Below are positions 54,610 to 63,971 of a stretch of 64,000 bases of DNA, piece after piece. Origin of the DNA: Acidovorax soli (lineage in GTDB: Bacteria > Pseudomonadota > Gammaproteobacteria > Burkholderiales > Burkholderiaceae_C); assembly GCF_014207955.1 (NCBI RefSeq), contig NZ_JACHLK010000003.1, positions 576,769-640,768 of the forward strand, written 5' to 3'. The position numbers were made by a program, and so were the translations under genes. Positions within the stretch are counted from its first letter, which is position 1. Every line of letters begins with the position of its first letter. The notes below the pieces were generated by a model, which made no database searches, was not told where the DNA came from, and saw nothing but the letters and a program-made list of their open reading frames with translations.

Positions 54610-55680
54610 TTACAACAGGCCGCCGAACAGGTTGCCCAGCAGCTTGCGGATGGGCGCGGGCAGCCCCATGGCCTCCCACTCGCCGGGGCCGTACCAGCCA
54701 CCCTCCCCGGTCGCGTCGCGCACCACGGGCACCGTGAGCACGACGGGGTGCAGGTGCAGGTCGCGGTGGGTCAGCACGTGCACAAAGGCACCCAGCGCCT
54801 CGGTTTGCCCAGGCGCCACCGGGATAGGCAGGTGGGCCAGGTGCTCGTGCAGGTGCGCCTCGTCGGCGAACACCGGCAGGCAGAATAGTCCGGCCCAGAT
54901 GCCCGAATCAGGCCGCCGCTCCAGCCACACGCGGCCCTGGTCGTCACGCACCACCAGCAGCCACCAGGATTCGGCCCGGCGCTTGAGCTTTCGCGTGCGC
55001 ACCGGGTAGCGCTCGGCATCACCGGCTTGGCCGGCCACGCAGATGTCCAGCAGCGGACACGGCGGGCAATCGGGGCTGCGCGGGCTGCACAGCGAAGCGC
55101 CCAGGTCCATCAGGCCCTGGGTGTAACGCGGCATGGCGTTGGCAAGGTCATCGGTGGGCAGCAGGGCCTCGGCCTCGTCCCACAGCAGGCGCTCGTTCTT
55201 CGCCACGGCAAGGTCCGCTTCGAATCCCAGCACCCGGGTGAGCACGCGGCGCACATTGGCATCGAGGATGGGCGTACGCTCTGCAAAGCAGAAGGAGGCG
55301 ATGGCTCCGGCCGTGGAACGGCCGATGCCCGGCAGGGTGGCGAGCACCTCGGCCGTGCGCGGAAAGACCCCGCCATGCAGGTCCACCACGGCCTGTGCAC
55401 AGGCGTGCAGGTTGCGCGCCCGGCTGTAGTAACCCAGGCCGCTCCACAGGCCCATGACTTCGTCCTGGGGCGCGCGGGCCAGGGCCTGCACGTCGGGGAA
55501 GCGCTCCAGGAAGCGGGCGTAGTAGCCCAGCACTGTGCTCACCTGCGTCTGCTGCAGCATGATCTCGGACAGCCAGACCCGGTACGGGTCGCGCGTGTTC
55601 TGCCAGGGCAGGTGGTTGCGCCCAGCCGCCGCCTGCCAGCGCACCACGCGCCGGGCGACTTCCCCCGCCGCAACCCTCAT
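54610..55680 (-). CDS. mutY: Adenine DNA glycosylase MutY
   Basis: 356 residues. Helix-hairpin-helix with LPGIGRSTAGAIASF and catalytic Asp in LDANVRRVL. The Fe-S cluster cysteines are C-x6-C-x2-C-x5-C in CSPRSPDCPPCPLLDIC. C-terminal NUDIX-like domain recognises 8-oxoG. Removes A opposite 8-oxoG. Start overlaps the dynamin-like gene stop by 4 nt. Confidence 0.96.
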   Translation of the reverse strand: MRVAAGEVARRVVRWQAAAGRNHLPWQNTRDPYRVWLSEIMLQQTQVSTVLGYYARFLERFPDVQALARAPQDEVMGLWSGLGYYSRARNLHACAQAVVDLHGGVFPRTAEVLATLPGIGRSTAGAIASFCFAERTPILDANVRRVLTRVLGFEADLAVAKNERLLWDEAEALLPTDDLANAMPRYTQGLMDLGASLCSPRSPDCPPCPLLDICVAGQAGDAERYPVRTRKLKRRAESWWLLVVRDDQGRVWLERRPDSGIWAGLFCLPVFADEAHLHEHLAHLPIPVAPGQTEALGAFVHVLTHRDLHLHPVVLTVPVVRDATGEGGWYGPGEWEAMGLPAPIRKLLGNLFGGLL

Positions 55681-57653
55681 GAAAGCGGCAAGGCCAGGTC
55701 CACGGCAGACTCTTCGGTCGCGGCCGCGTCGGCATCGGGCGGTGCGATCAGTTGCGAGGTCAGCTCCTGCAGGCGGTGCTCCAGCTGGATCAGCTCGCCC
55801 TCGCCTTCTTCGATTTCAGCGATGCGCTCGACCAGACCGCTGGCGGCCTGCTGGATGCGGTCCACCGCCTCCATGCGCCGTGCAAAACTGCGGCGGCGCT
55901 CGCGCAGCTGCGCATCGAGCTGGGCCGTGGCGGACTTGCTCCACAGCTCCAGGTCATTCGCGGCCGACTCGTAGACGGTGCGCAGGCGCATGGCCAGCGC
56001 GCGCACCAGGCGTTCCGAAAACTCGGGCTGCGCCAGCTTGAGGGAGTTGCCCACCCCCAGGTACTGCAGATGGCTCTGCTCGATCTGCGACAGATCGTGC
56101 GAGAAATGCTCCAGTTGGGGAGGCGGCGGTACCTGCAGCGAGAAGCCGAACTCGGCATTGAGCTGGCGGAAGGTGCCGCCCAGCATGGCCTGGATCTCGG
56201 TGCCCGAGGCCTGGGCCTTGTCCAGCGTGCCGCGCAGCTTGTCGAAGGTCTGCACATAGATCTTCTTCACACCAAGCTTGAGGCCCTTTTGCTGCAGCAG
56301 TTGCGCCAGCTCGGCCAGCTCCACCTTGAGCGCCTTGGAGCCCAGTTGCTGGAACACATCGCGCAGCAGCTTGAGGTGCACGGCGCGCACGGCCTGGATC
56401 TTGGAGGCGGAGAGATCGAACTCGTGCTGCTCCTGCTCGATGCGCTGGCGCATGGACTCGATGACCGAGGCGTTTTTGCCACGCAGGCTGCGCAGCTCGG
56501 CCATCTGGTCGTCCAGGTCGCGCCGGCGGATGTTGATGACGCGCCCGGTCTCGGCACGCAGGCCGGCGACGCCCGTGGCCACGGCCGCGCGCAGGATGGC
56601 CTGGCGCTGGCCCATGATGCCCTTGGCCAGTGCTTCCTCGAGCACGGGCAGGCCGCTGGTCTCCAGCAGCAGGTCGTCGGCCGAAATCTTGGCGACCAGC
56701 CCCTTCTGGGCAGACACGGGCACCACCTTGTCGGGGGCGACCCCCAGCATCTCGGCAGCCGTGCTGACCTGGCGCTCCATCTGCGCCTGGATCTGCTCGG
56801 CCGAATTGAGCGAGTCCCACAGGGTGTCGATCTTGTTGAGCACGACCAGCCGGCCGTCCAGGCTCTCGGCCGAGGTGGCCAGGTGCTCGCGCCAGATGGA
56901 CAGGTCCGAGCGGGTCACCCCGGTGTCGGCGCTCAGGATGAAGACCACGGCATGGGCCTGGGGGATCAGGTTCACCGTGAGTTCGGGCTCGGCACCCACG
57001 GCGTTCAGGCCCGGGGTGTCCAGGATCACCAGCCCCTGCTTGAGCAGCGGATGGGGGATGTTGATGATGGCGTGGCGCCACATGGGCACCTCGACCAGGC
57101 CATTGGCGTCGGGAATCGGGTTCTCGTCCACCAGGTCGTCGTGCCAGAAACCGAGCGCGCGTGCATTGTCCAGGCTCACGCGGCGCACCTCGGCCACCTT
57201 TTCGAGGGCCTTGGCGATCTGGTCGGGGTCATTCACGTCCAGCGGGATCTCCTGCCAGCGGTCGGGCCGCAGGCGCCACTCGGCCAGGCCGTGCATCTGC
57301 AGGCGTGTCTCGATGGGCAGAAGGCGCAGGCTGGGAGCGAAGTCGGCGTCATAGCCCAGCTCGGTCGGGCACATGGTGGTGCGCCCCGCGCTGGCGGGCA
57401 TGATGCGCCGACCGTAGTCGGCAAAGAAGATGGCGTTGATCAGCTCGGATTTGCCGCGCGAGAACTCGGCAACGAAGGCGACCATCACCTTGTCGGTGCG
57501 GACCTGGCTCTCCAGGCGCTGCAGGCGCTCCTGGACGGAGGCGTCCATCAGCTCGTGGGCGTCCATCCACTCGGCCAGCTGCTTGAGCTGCTGAGCGAAC
57601 GCACGTCTCCACGCGCCATGCTGGTCAAACTGCTCGTTGAATGAAGGTCCCAC
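55677..57653 (-). CDS. Dynamin-like large GTPase
   Basis: 658 residues. G1 P-loop EFSRGKSELINAI near residue 63-75, G2 Thr in SAGRTTMCPTE, G3 DTPGLNAVG, G4 NKIDTLW. Long coiled-coil helices follow (about 365-470 and 560-640), as in bacterial dynamins. No membrane segment is visible; the C-terminal coiled coil may bind membrane or itself. It lies upstream of mutY with a 4-nt overlap, so the two are co-expressed, which is seen in several betaproteobacteria but unexplained. Confidence 0.88.
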   Translation of the reverse strand: MGPSFNEQFDQHGAWRRAFAQQLKQLAEWMDAHELMDASVQERLQRLESQVRTDKVMVAFVAEFSRGKSELINAIFFADYGRRIMPASAGRTTMCPTELGYDADFAPSLRLLPIETRLQMHGLAEWRLRPDRWQEIPLDVNDPDQIAKALEKVAEVRRVSLDNARALGFWHDDLVDENPIPDANGLVEVPMWRHAIINIPHPLLKQGLVILDTPGLNAVGAEPELTVNLIPQAHAVVFILSADTGVTRSDLSIWREHLATSAESLDGRLVVLNKIDTLWDSLNSAEQIQAQMERQVSTAAEMLGVAPDKVVPVSAQKGLVAKISADDLLLETSGLPVLEEALAKGIMGQRQAILRAAVATGVAGLRAETGRVINIRRRDLDDQMAELRSLRGKNASVIESMRQRIEQEQHEFDLSASKIQAVRAVHLKLLRDVFQQLGSKALKVELAELAQLLQQKGLKLGVKKIYVQTFDKLRGTLDKAQASGTEIQAMLGGTFRQLNAEFGFSLQVPPPPQLEHFSHDLSQIEQSHLQYLGVGNSLKLAQPEFSERLVRALAMRLRTVYESAANDLELWSKSATAQLDAQLRERRRSFARRMEAVDRIQQAASGLVERIAEIEEGEGELIQLEHRLQELTSQLIAPPDADAAATEESAVDLALPLS

Positions 57654-57801
57654 TTTGCTCCCGGCGTTCGATAACGACTGTTTCTGAACTGAACAAAATA
57701 TAGCATCGACTGCGCGCCAGCCATAGCTGTGGATGGTGCTTACCCCCCATCATGGGCCGCATACGCCACATTTGTGCCACCGTGCCCGCCCCGGCGCACC
57801 C

Positions 57802-58617
57802 TCAGGCCCGTTGGCAGCGGGGACAGAAGTAGCTGCTGCGCTGGCCCTGGCGCAGCGCCCGGATGGGCGTGCCGCAGACCTTGCAGGGTGCGCCTTCACG
57901 CCCATACACATTGGCATGGGCCTGGTAGCTGCCATAAGCGCCATCGGCGTTCGAAAAATCCTTGAGCGTGCTGCCACCCAGCTCCACGGCACGCTCCAGC
58001 ACCTCGCGTATGGCGGCGTGCAGCCGCCCGATTCTGGCGGGGCCGATGCGTGCCGAAGGGGTCGCGGGCCGAATACCCGACAGAAACAGTACCTCCGACG
58101 CATAGATGTTACCGACCCCGACCACGACCTTGCCCGAAAGCAGCATCTGCTTGATGGGCGCACGGCTGGCCTTGATGCCGCGGCTGAAAGCCTCCAGGGT
58201 GAAGTCATCGGACAGCGGTTCCAGCCCCAGGCCGCCCAGCAGCTTCTGCGCCACGGCATCGGCTTCGCCCGCGGCATGCACCACCGCGCCGAAGCGCCGG
58301 GGATCGTGCAGGCGCAGGGTGCCCTGGGTGGTGACCAGGTCGAAATGGTCGTGCGGGCCCGGCGGCGGCAGGCCATGGGCGAAGCGCAGGCTGCCGGACA
58401 TGCCCAGGTGCACGAGCAGGATGCCCTGGTCCAGGTCCACCAGCAGGTACTTGCCACGGCGACGCACTCCCAGGACCTGGCGGCCCACCAGCGCATCGCC
58501 CTCGGCCCCCAGCGGCCAGCGCAAGGGCTTGCCCAGCCGCGCAGCCGTGACCCGGGCGCCCGCGATGGCCTGCGCAAAACTGCGTTTTGTTACTTCCACT
58601 TCGGGCAACTCAGGCAT
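57802..58617 (-). CDS. mutM: Formamidopyrimidine-DNA glycosylase MutM (Fpg)
   Basis: 271 residues. Starts [12 protein letters not shown], with catalytic Pro2 and Glu3; ends with zinc finger [20 protein letters not shown] plus CPRC. Removes 8-oxoG. Divergent from the TPR-lolB-ispE operon by 29 bp. Confidence 0.97.
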   Translation of the reverse strand: MPELPEVEVTKRSFAQAIAGARVTAARLGKPLRWPLGAEGDALVGRQVLGVRRRGKYLLVDLDQGILLVHLGMSGSLRFAHGLPPPGPHDHFDLVTTQGTLRLHDPRRFGAVVHAAGEADAVAQKLLGGLGLEPLSDDFTLEAFSRGIKASRAPIKQMLLSGKVVVGVGNIYASEVLFLSGIRPATPSARIGPARIGRLHAAIREVLERAVELGGSTLKDFSNADGAYGSYQAHANVYGREGAPCKVCGTPIRALRQGQRSSYFCPRCQRA

Positions 58618-58646
58618 CCAAAGCCCTCACGAACAGGTAGTCATGC

Positions 58647-60446
58647 ATGGATTATTATGGGTCGATGGTGCCTTCAAACTACTTTCGGTCTGCCGTGTTG
58701 ACAGTTGCTCTTGCCGCCGTGGCCAGTGTGGGCCACGCGCAGCAGCCGCCCGCCAGCGCAGCCCCCCCGGCGGCCGAACCGGCACCCGACGATGCAGCGA
58801 GCAGCAACCCGGCGCTGGATGCCGAGCTGTTCTATGAAATCCTCATGGGCGAGATCAACGCCCGCACCGGCGAGGCGGGCACGGGCTATGCGCTCATGCT
58901 GGAGGCGGCGCGGCGCACCAGCAACCCCCAGCTCTACCAGCGGGCCGCCGACATGGCCCTGCAGGCGCGCGCCGGCGACCACGCACTGGCAGCGGCCCGG
59001 GCCTGGCGCGAGGCCCAGCCGGAGTCGCGCGAGGCCAACCGCTATGTGCTGCAGATCCTGATCGCCCTGAACCGCATTGGCGAGACGCCGGAGCTGCTGC
59101 GCCAGGAACTCGCCCAGGCCCCGGTCCAGGCCAAGCCCACCATCCTGGGCATCGTGCCCCAGATGTTTGCCCGCGTCAGCGACAAGGCCCTGGCCGCCAA
59201 GGTGGTCGAGCAGGCCCTGGTCGATGAGCTGGCCAAACCCGGCACGGCGTCGGCAGCGCACATTGCCATCGGGCGCGTGCGCCTGGCCGCAGGCGACAAG
59301 ACCGGCGCACTGGCCAGCGCCCGCGCCGCCCAGGACCTGGACCCTGCGAGTGAAGGCCCGGCCCGGCTGGGCATGGAACTGCAGGAAGAGGGCGTGCCCG
59401 AAGGGGAGGCCCTGGTGGCGCGCTATTTCGCGCGCCAGCCGCAGGCCACACCCGAGATGCAGATGGCCTACGCCCGCGTGCTGCTGGGCCAGCAGAAGTA
59501 CGGCGAGGCCAAGACCCAGCTCGAGTCGGTGACCCGCGCCAAGCCGGACCTGCCCGAGCCCTGGCTGATTCTGGCCACACTGCAGCTGCAGGACAATCGA
59601 CTGGACCTGTCCGAGACCTCGCTCAAGCGCTTTCTGGCGCTCATCGAGGGCCCGGACATCAACCGCGAAGCACGCCAGCGCAGCCTGAACCAGGCCTACC
59701 TGCTGTACGCGCAGATCGCCGAGAAGCGCGGAGACTTCGCCGCGGCCGAAGGCTGGCTGGCACGCATCGAGAACTCGAGCGAATTGTTCAGCGCCCAGAG
59801 CCGCCGAGCCTCCCTGCTCGCCAAGCAGGGCAAGATGGCCCAGGCCCGCGCACTGCTGCGCGCCCTGCCCGGCGTGACCGACGACGACAAGCGCATGAAG
59901 CTGATGGCCGAAGTGCAGTTGCTGCGCGACCAGCGCCTGTTCAAGGAAGCCCTGGAGGTACAGACCGAACTCGTGGCCCTGGCCCCGGACGATGGCGAAT
60001 TGCTCTACGACCAGGCCATGCTGGCCGAGAAGACCGGCCAGTTCGACACCATGGAGAAGCTGTTGCGCCAGATCATCGCGCGCCAGCCTGACTACCACCA
60101 CGCCTACAACGCCCTGGGCTATTCGCTGGCCGAGCGCGGTCTGCGCCTGCCCGAGGCCCGGCAACTGATCACCAAGGCATTGGAGCTGGCCCCGGGCGAC
60201 CCCTTCATCACCGACAGCCTGGGCTGGGTGGAGTTCCGCATGGGCAACAAGGCCAAGGCGCGCAGCCTGCTCGAAACAGCGTTCAAGGCCCGGCCCGATG
60301 CCGAGATTGCAGCCCACCTGGGCGAGGTCGTCTGGAGCATGGGCGAACGCGACAAGGCCCTGGGCATCTGGCGCGAAGGCCTGCGCCTGAACCCCGAGAA
60401 CGACAGCCTCAAGGAAACCCTCAAGCGCCTGGGGGCCAGGCCCTGA
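58647..60446 (+). CDS. Exported tetratricopeptide-repeat protein
   Basis: 599 residues; an alternative start is MVPSNYFRSA at 58665, because TATTAT between the two could be promoter. Signal peptide VLTVALAAVASVGHAQ. Several TPR-like repeats are visible, for example AYNALGYSLAERGLRLPEARQ near residues 486-506. The protein likely acts as a periplasmic scaffold for outer-membrane or lipoprotein work, given that lolB follows with a 1-nt overlap. Confidence 0.88.
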   Translation: MDYYGSMVPSNYFRSAVLTVALAAVASVGHAQQPPASAAPPAAEPAPDDAASSNPALDAELFYEILMGEINARTGEAGTGYALMLEAARRTSNPQLYQRAADMALQARAGDHALAAARAWREAQPESREANRYVLQILIALNRIGETPELLRQELAQAPVQAKPTILGIVPQMFARVSDKALAAKVVEQALVDELAKPGTASAAHIAIGRVRLAAGDKTGALASARAAQDLDPASEGPARLGMELQEEGVPEGEALVARYFARQPQATPEMQMAYARVLLGQQKYGEAKTQLESVTRAKPDLPEPWLILATLQLQDNRLDLSETSLKRFLALIEGPDINREARQRSLNQAYLLYAQIAEKRGDFAAAEGWLARIENSSELFSAQSRRASLLAKQGKMAQARALLRALPGVTDDDKRMKLMAEVQLLRDQRLFKEALEVQTELVALAPDDGELLYDQAMLAEKTGQFDTMEKLLRQIIARQPDYHHAYNALGYSLAERGLRLPEARQLITKALELAPGDPFITDSLGWVEFRMGNKAKARSLLETAFKARPDAEIAAHLGEVVWSMGERDKALGIWREGLRLNPENDSLKETLKRLGARP

Positions 60447-60973
60447 TGCACAGCAACACCGCCGCGCAGCCGGCGCACCGCGCCTGGGCATGGTGGCTGG
60501 CGCTGGCCCTGGGCCTGCTGTGGCTCAGCGGCTGCGCCCAGCCGCCCCGCGCAGCCGACGTCAGCGCACGCGCCGCCTCCTCCGCCTGGTCTGGCCGCCT
60601 GTCCCTGCAGGTGGAGGGGCAGGCCTCGCAATCCTTCTCGGCCCTGTTCGATCTGCAGGGCAATCCCGACAAGGGGGAACTGACCCTGACCACCCCGCTG
60701 GGCAACACGCTGGCGCGGCTGCAATGGGAGGATGGCCGCGCCGAGCTCAGCACCGGGCAGGAGAAGCGCCAGTCCACCTCGCTCGATGAGCTGTTGCGCG
60801 AAGCGACGGGCACGGCCATCCCGGTGGCCGCCATCTTCCAGTGGCTCCATGGCAACCAGGCCACGGCCAGCGGCTGGCAGGCCGACCTCTCGGGCACGGC
60901 CGATGGCCGGCTGGTGGCCCGGCGCCATGACCCTGCCCCCGAAGCCACACTGCGCATTGCCTTCAGCCGCTAA
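60446..60973 (+). CDS. lolB: Outer-membrane lipoprotein receptor LolB
   Basis: 175 residues with a lipobox (WLSGCAQ). LolB pattern: AWSGRLSLQVEGQASQSFSA and ELTLTTPLGNTLARLQWE, then GTAIPVAAIFQWLHG. LolB inserts lipoproteins into the outer membrane after transfer from LolA. Between the TPR gene and ispE, as in many betaproteobacteria. Confidence 0.93.
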   Translation: MHSNTAAQPAHRAWAWWLALALGLLWLSGCAQPPRAADVSARAASSAWSGRLSLQVEGQASQSFSALFDLQGNPDKGELTLTTPLGNTLARLQWEDGRAELSTGQEKRQSTSLDELLREATGTAIPVAAIFQWLHGNQATASGWQADLSGTADGRLVARRHDPAPEATLRIAFSR

Positions 60974-61001
60974 AGACCCCGCGGCCTCTCCCTCTCTTTC
61001 C

Positions 61002-61859
61002 ATGCAAGCCCTGTACGACGTGCCGGCCCCGGCCAAGCTCAATCTGTTTTTGCACATCACGGGCCGGCGCGCCGATGGCTACCACCTGCTGCAGTCGGTG
61101 TTCATGCTCATCGACTGGTGCGACACCCTGCATTTCGAACGGCGCCCGGCCGGCGCCATCAGCCGCGAGGACCTGGGCCCACCCCTTCCCGAGATGGACC
61201 TCGTGCTGCGCGCTGCGCATGCACTGCAGGCAGCCACGGGCTGCACCCAGGGCGCGCACATCGGCGTCATGAAGCGCGTGCCTGCGCAGGCCGGCATGGG
61301 AGGGGGCTCGTCGGATGCGGCCAGCACACTGCTGGCACTCAACCGGCTGTGGGGTCTGAACCTGTCGCGCCAGGCACTGCAGAAGATCGGCCTCGGCCTC
61401 GGCGCAGACGTTCCGTTTTTTTTATGCGGCACGAACGCTTTTGTCGCCGGAATTGGTGAGACAATAACGCCGCTTGAGAATGCACAGCAACTTCCGCAAG
61501 CGCGCTTCGCGGTCGTCAAGCCCGCGGCAGGTTTGGAGACAAAAGCAATTTTTTCTTCACCGAACCTAAAACGCGATTCTGAGTGTGCTACAATCTTAGG
61601 CTTTGCTGCAACACACTTTGACTTCGGTCGAAACGATCTGCAGCCGGTTGCCGAGGCACTGTGCCCCGATGTGAAGCAAGCCCTGAGATGGCTTGAAGAG
61701 CGCGGGTTACAGCCCAGGATGACAGGCTCTGGAAGTGCGGTGTTTGCGCAAATGCCACATGCAGTGGATCTGGAAGACGCCCCGGGCGACTGGCAGGTTA
61801 AAGCATGTGACAATTTGATGGTCCATCCCCTGGCTGGGTGGGCATCAGACGAGAATTGA
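61002..61859 (+). CDS. ispE: 4-diphosphocytidyl-2-C-methyl-D-erythritol kinase IspE
   Basis: 285 residues from MQALYDVPAPAKLNLFL. GHMP-kinase P-loop RVPAQAGMGGGSSDAAST near residues 87-105; GLGADVPFFLCG and MTGSGSAVFAQMP at the end. MEP isoprenoid pathway. From about 61420 to 61700 the gene is much less GC-rich than its neighbours, with an eight-T run encoding PFFL and a rare TTA codon. Confidence 0.96.
   Translation: MQALYDVPAPAKLNLFLHITGRRADGYHLLQSVFMLIDWCDTLHFERRPAGAISREDLGPPLPEMDLVLRAAHALQAATGCTQGAHIGVMKRVPAQAGMGGGSSDAASTLLALNRLWGLNLSRQALQKIGLGLGADVPFFLCGTNAFVAGIGETITPLENAQQLPQARFAVVKPAAGLETKAIFSSPNLKRDSECATILGFAATHFDFGRNDLQPVAEALCPDVKQALRWLEERGLQPRMTGSGSAVFAQMPHAVDLEDAPGDWQVKACDNLMVHPLAGWASDEN
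61586..61594 (+). promoter_or_regulatory. Extended -10 promoter candidate inside ispE
   Basis: TGCTACAAT matches the extended -10 pattern TGnTATAAT with one change and lies in the AT-enriched 3' half of ispE, about 300 bp upstream of tRNA-Gln. It could drive tRNA-Gln and prs. Confidence 0.4.
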
Positions 61860-61889
61860 GGTTGGCTGCTTTCGGCAGTTGACCTGTGT

Positions 61890-61966
61890 AGGGGAGTCGC
61901 CAAGCTGGTTAAGGCACCGGATTTTGATTCCGGCATGCGAAGGTTCGAATCCTTCTTCCCCTGCCA
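61890..61966 (+). tRNA. tRNA-Gln (anticodon TTG)
   Basis: 77 nt including an encoded CCA. Acceptor AGGGGAG/TTCCCCT, anticodon stem CCGGA/TCCGG with loop TTTTGAT, T-loop TTCGAAT. Between ispE and prs, the standard proteobacterial place. Confidence 0.96.
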
Positions 61967-62026
61967 AATTTCTTTCACGCGCTTTCTCTCGCGTACGGGC
62001 TTTTATTTCAGACCGCTGGGACGCTC

Positions 62027-63001
62027 ATGCAAGGCAATCAACCCGACTTCATGGTATTCACCGGCAATGCCAATCCTGGCATGGCAGCTGAAATCGCCCA
62101 GCACCTGGGAACCACCCTCGGCGCCGCCGACGTGGGCCGCTTCTCCGATGGTGAAGTGACCGTCGAGATCAAGCAGAACGTGCGTGCACGCGACGTCTTC
62201 GTGGTGCAGTCCACCTGCGCGCCCACGAACGAAAACCTGATGGAACTGCTGATCATGGTCGACGCGCTCAAGCGTGCCTCGGCAGAGCGCATCAGCGCCG
62301 TGATCCCCTACTTCGGCTACGCCCGCCAGGACCGCCGTCCACGCTCGTCGCGCGTGCCCATCACCGCCAAGGTGGTGGCCAACATGCTGCAGGCTGTGGG
62401 CGTGGCCCGCGTGCTGACCATGGACCTGCACGCCGACCAGATCCAGGGCTTCTTCGACATCCCGGTCGACAACATCTATGCCTCGCCCGTGCTGCTGGGC
62501 GACCTGCGCCAGAAGAACTACGAAGACCTGATCGTGGTCTCGCCCGACGTGGGTGGCGTGGTGCGCGCACGTGCACTGGCCAAGCAGCTCAACTGCGACC
62601 TGGCCATCATCGACAAGCGCCGCCCCAAGGCCAACGTGTCCGAAGTGATGCACGTGATCGGTGAAATCGAAGGCCGCAACTGCGTGATCATGGACGACAT
62701 GATCGACACCGCCGGCACGCTGGTGAAGGCCGCCGAAGTGCTCAAGGAGCGCGGCGCCAAGAGCGTCTACGCCTATTGCACGCACCCCATTTTCTCGGGT
62801 CCTGCCATCGAACGCATCGCCAAGGGCACGGCCCTTGATGAAGTGGTGGTGACCAACACGATTCCCTTGAACGACAACGCCAAGGGATGCGCAAAAATCC
62901 GCCAGCTCTCCGTGGCCCCGCTGATCGCCGAGACGATCCAGCGCATTGCCAAGGGCGAGTCGGTGATGAGTCTGTTCTCAGACCAGGAAAACCTGTTCTG
63001 A
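62027..63001 (+). CDS. prs: Ribose-phosphate pyrophosphokinase
   Basis: 324 residues including the leader [20 protein letters not shown]. Motifs: [37 protein letters not shown], and the PRPP-binding loop [20 protein letters not shown]. Makes PRPP for nucleotide and amino-acid synthesis. Followed by three hairpins before rplY. Confidence 0.98.
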   Translation: MQGNQPDFMVFTGNANPGMAAEIAQHLGTTLGAADVGRFSDGEVTVEIKQNVRARDVFVVQSTCAPTNENLMELLIMVDALKRASAERISAVIPYFGYARQDRRPRSSRVPITAKVVANMLQAVGVARVLTMDLHADQIQGFFDIPVDNIYASPVLLGDLRQKNYEDLIVVSPDVGGVVRARALAKQLNCDLAIIDKRRPKANVSEVMHVIGEIEGRNCVIMDDMIDTAGTLVKAAEVLKERGAKSVYAYCTHPIFSGPAIERIAKGTALDEVVVTNTIPLNDNAKGCAKIRQLSVAPLIAETIQRIAKGESVMSLFSDQENLF

Positions 63002-63009
63002 CAAGCCCG

Positions 63010-63035
63010 GGCCTCGCAAGAGGCCTTCGGTTTTT
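63010..63035 (+). terminator. Hairpin after prs
   Basis: GGCCTC-GCAA-GAGGCC followed by TTCGGTTTTT. A weak-to-moderate terminator, 9 nt after the prs stop. Confidence 0.6.
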
Positions 63036-63052
63036 GCAGGGCGGTGAACACC

Positions 63053-63072
63053 AAGCCTCCTTCGGGAGGCTT
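63053..63072 (+). other. Tetraloop hairpin in the prs-rplY gap
   Basis: AAGCCTCC-TTCG-GGAGGCTT, an 8-bp stem with a stable UUCG loop and no T-run. Lies between two terminator-like hairpins. Confidence 0.6.
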
Positions 63073-63099
63073 GTCCATTGGTTCGAGGGCACAGTGTGG

Positions 63100-63121
63100 C
63101 CTGCCAAGGCAGGTCTTTTTT
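63100..63121 (+). terminator. Hairpin upstream of rplY
   Basis: CCTGCC-AA-GGCAGG followed by TCTTTTTT, 46 nt before rplY. The third hairpin in a row; it may act as an attenuator for rplY. Confidence 0.6.
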
Positions 63122-63166
63122 AACAGGGCACGACTGGTCGCGGTCTGTCCTTATCAGGAGCTAGTT

Positions 63167-63799
63167 ATGAACTTCGTCGCTTTTGAGCGCGCCAAGCAGG
63201 GTACGGGTGCGAGCCGCCGTCTGCGCAATTCGGGCAAGACGCCTGGCATCGTCTACGGCGGTACCGCTGAACCCCAACTGATCGAGATCGACCACAACGC
63301 ACTGTGGCACGCCCTCAAGAAGGAAGCCTTCCACTCCAGCGTACTGGACATGGAAGTTGCCGGCACCACCAGCAAGGTTCTGCTGCGTGACGTGCAATAC
63401 CACCCCTACAAGCAACTCGTGCTGCACATCGACTTCCAGCGCGTGGATGCCAAGACCAAGCTGCACATGAAGGTGCCACTGCACTACAGCGGCGCTGAAG
63501 AATCGCCCGCCGTGAAGGTGGACAAGTGCATGGTCAACCCCGTCGTGAACGAACTCGACGTGTCGTGCATGCCTTCGGACCTGCCTGAATTCATCGCTGT
63601 GGACCTGTCCAAGCTGGAAAAGGGTTCTTCGCTGCACCTCAAGGACATCAAGCTGCCCAAGGGCGTGAGCGCCGTGATCCGTGGCAACAAGAACAACCCT
63701 GTTCTGGTGTCCGTGGCTGCTCCGGTCGTGGTCGTCGAGACCCCTGCCGAAGCTGCTCCTGCTGCAGACGCCAAGGGCAAGGGCAAGGGCAAGAAGTAA
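63167..63799 (+). CDS. rplY: Ribosomal protein L25 (Ctc form)
   Basis: 210 residues from [13 protein letters not shown] with a CAGGAG ribosome-binding site; the frame is open to 63044 but this is the family start. L25/TL5/Ctc form with the N-terminal 5S-RNA-binding domain (about 1-95: [19 protein letters not shown]) and the C-terminal beta domain ([20 protein letters not shown]). It ends in a Pro/Ala/Lys tail (KGKGKGKK). Directly downstream of prs. Confidence 0.95.
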   Translation: MNFVAFERAKQGTGASRRLRNSGKTPGIVYGGTAEPQLIEIDHNALWHALKKEAFHSSVLDMEVAGTTSKVLLRDVQYHPYKQLVLHIDFQRVDAKTKLHMKVPLHYSGAEESPAVKVDKCMVNPVVNELDVSCMPSDLPEFIAVDLSKLEKGSSLHLKDIKLPKGVSAVIRGNKNNPVLVSVAAPVVVVETPAEAAPAADAKGKGKGKK

Positions 63800-63830
63800 T
63801 TTCTGCTTCTTCTGCTTTTTGCACAGCAAG

Positions 63831-63856
63831 AACGGCTCACTTCGGTGGGCCGTTTT
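63831..63856 (+). terminator. Rho-independent terminator after rplY
   Basis: AACGGCTCAC-TTCG-GTGGGCCGTT followed by TTTG. A 10-bp stem with one G-U pair. Confidence 0.88.
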
Positions 63857-63939
63857 TGTTTTGTGGCCTCAGCTTGTTGTCGATGGCTACCGCATGCCGT
63901 TGCAAAGGGCGGAGGCCGGGATGTGCGCCCGGCGGCGCA

Positions 63940-63971
63940 CCTACTTTCTTTTTGCGCAAAAAGAAAGTAGG
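63940..63971. repeat. 32-bp perfect palindrome of dispersed-repeat type
   Basis: CCTACTTTCTTTTTGC is followed immediately by its exact reverse complement. AGGCAAAGAAA continues on the right. The type, a T-rich GC-poor palindrome in a GC-rich genome, recalls dispersed betaproteobacterial repeats. There is no gene to the window end. Confidence 0.75.

Noticed and set aside
55752..57644. 630-codon frame antisense to the dynamin-like GTPase
   Set aside because: Shadow frame; the GTPase motifs on the other strand are unambiguous.
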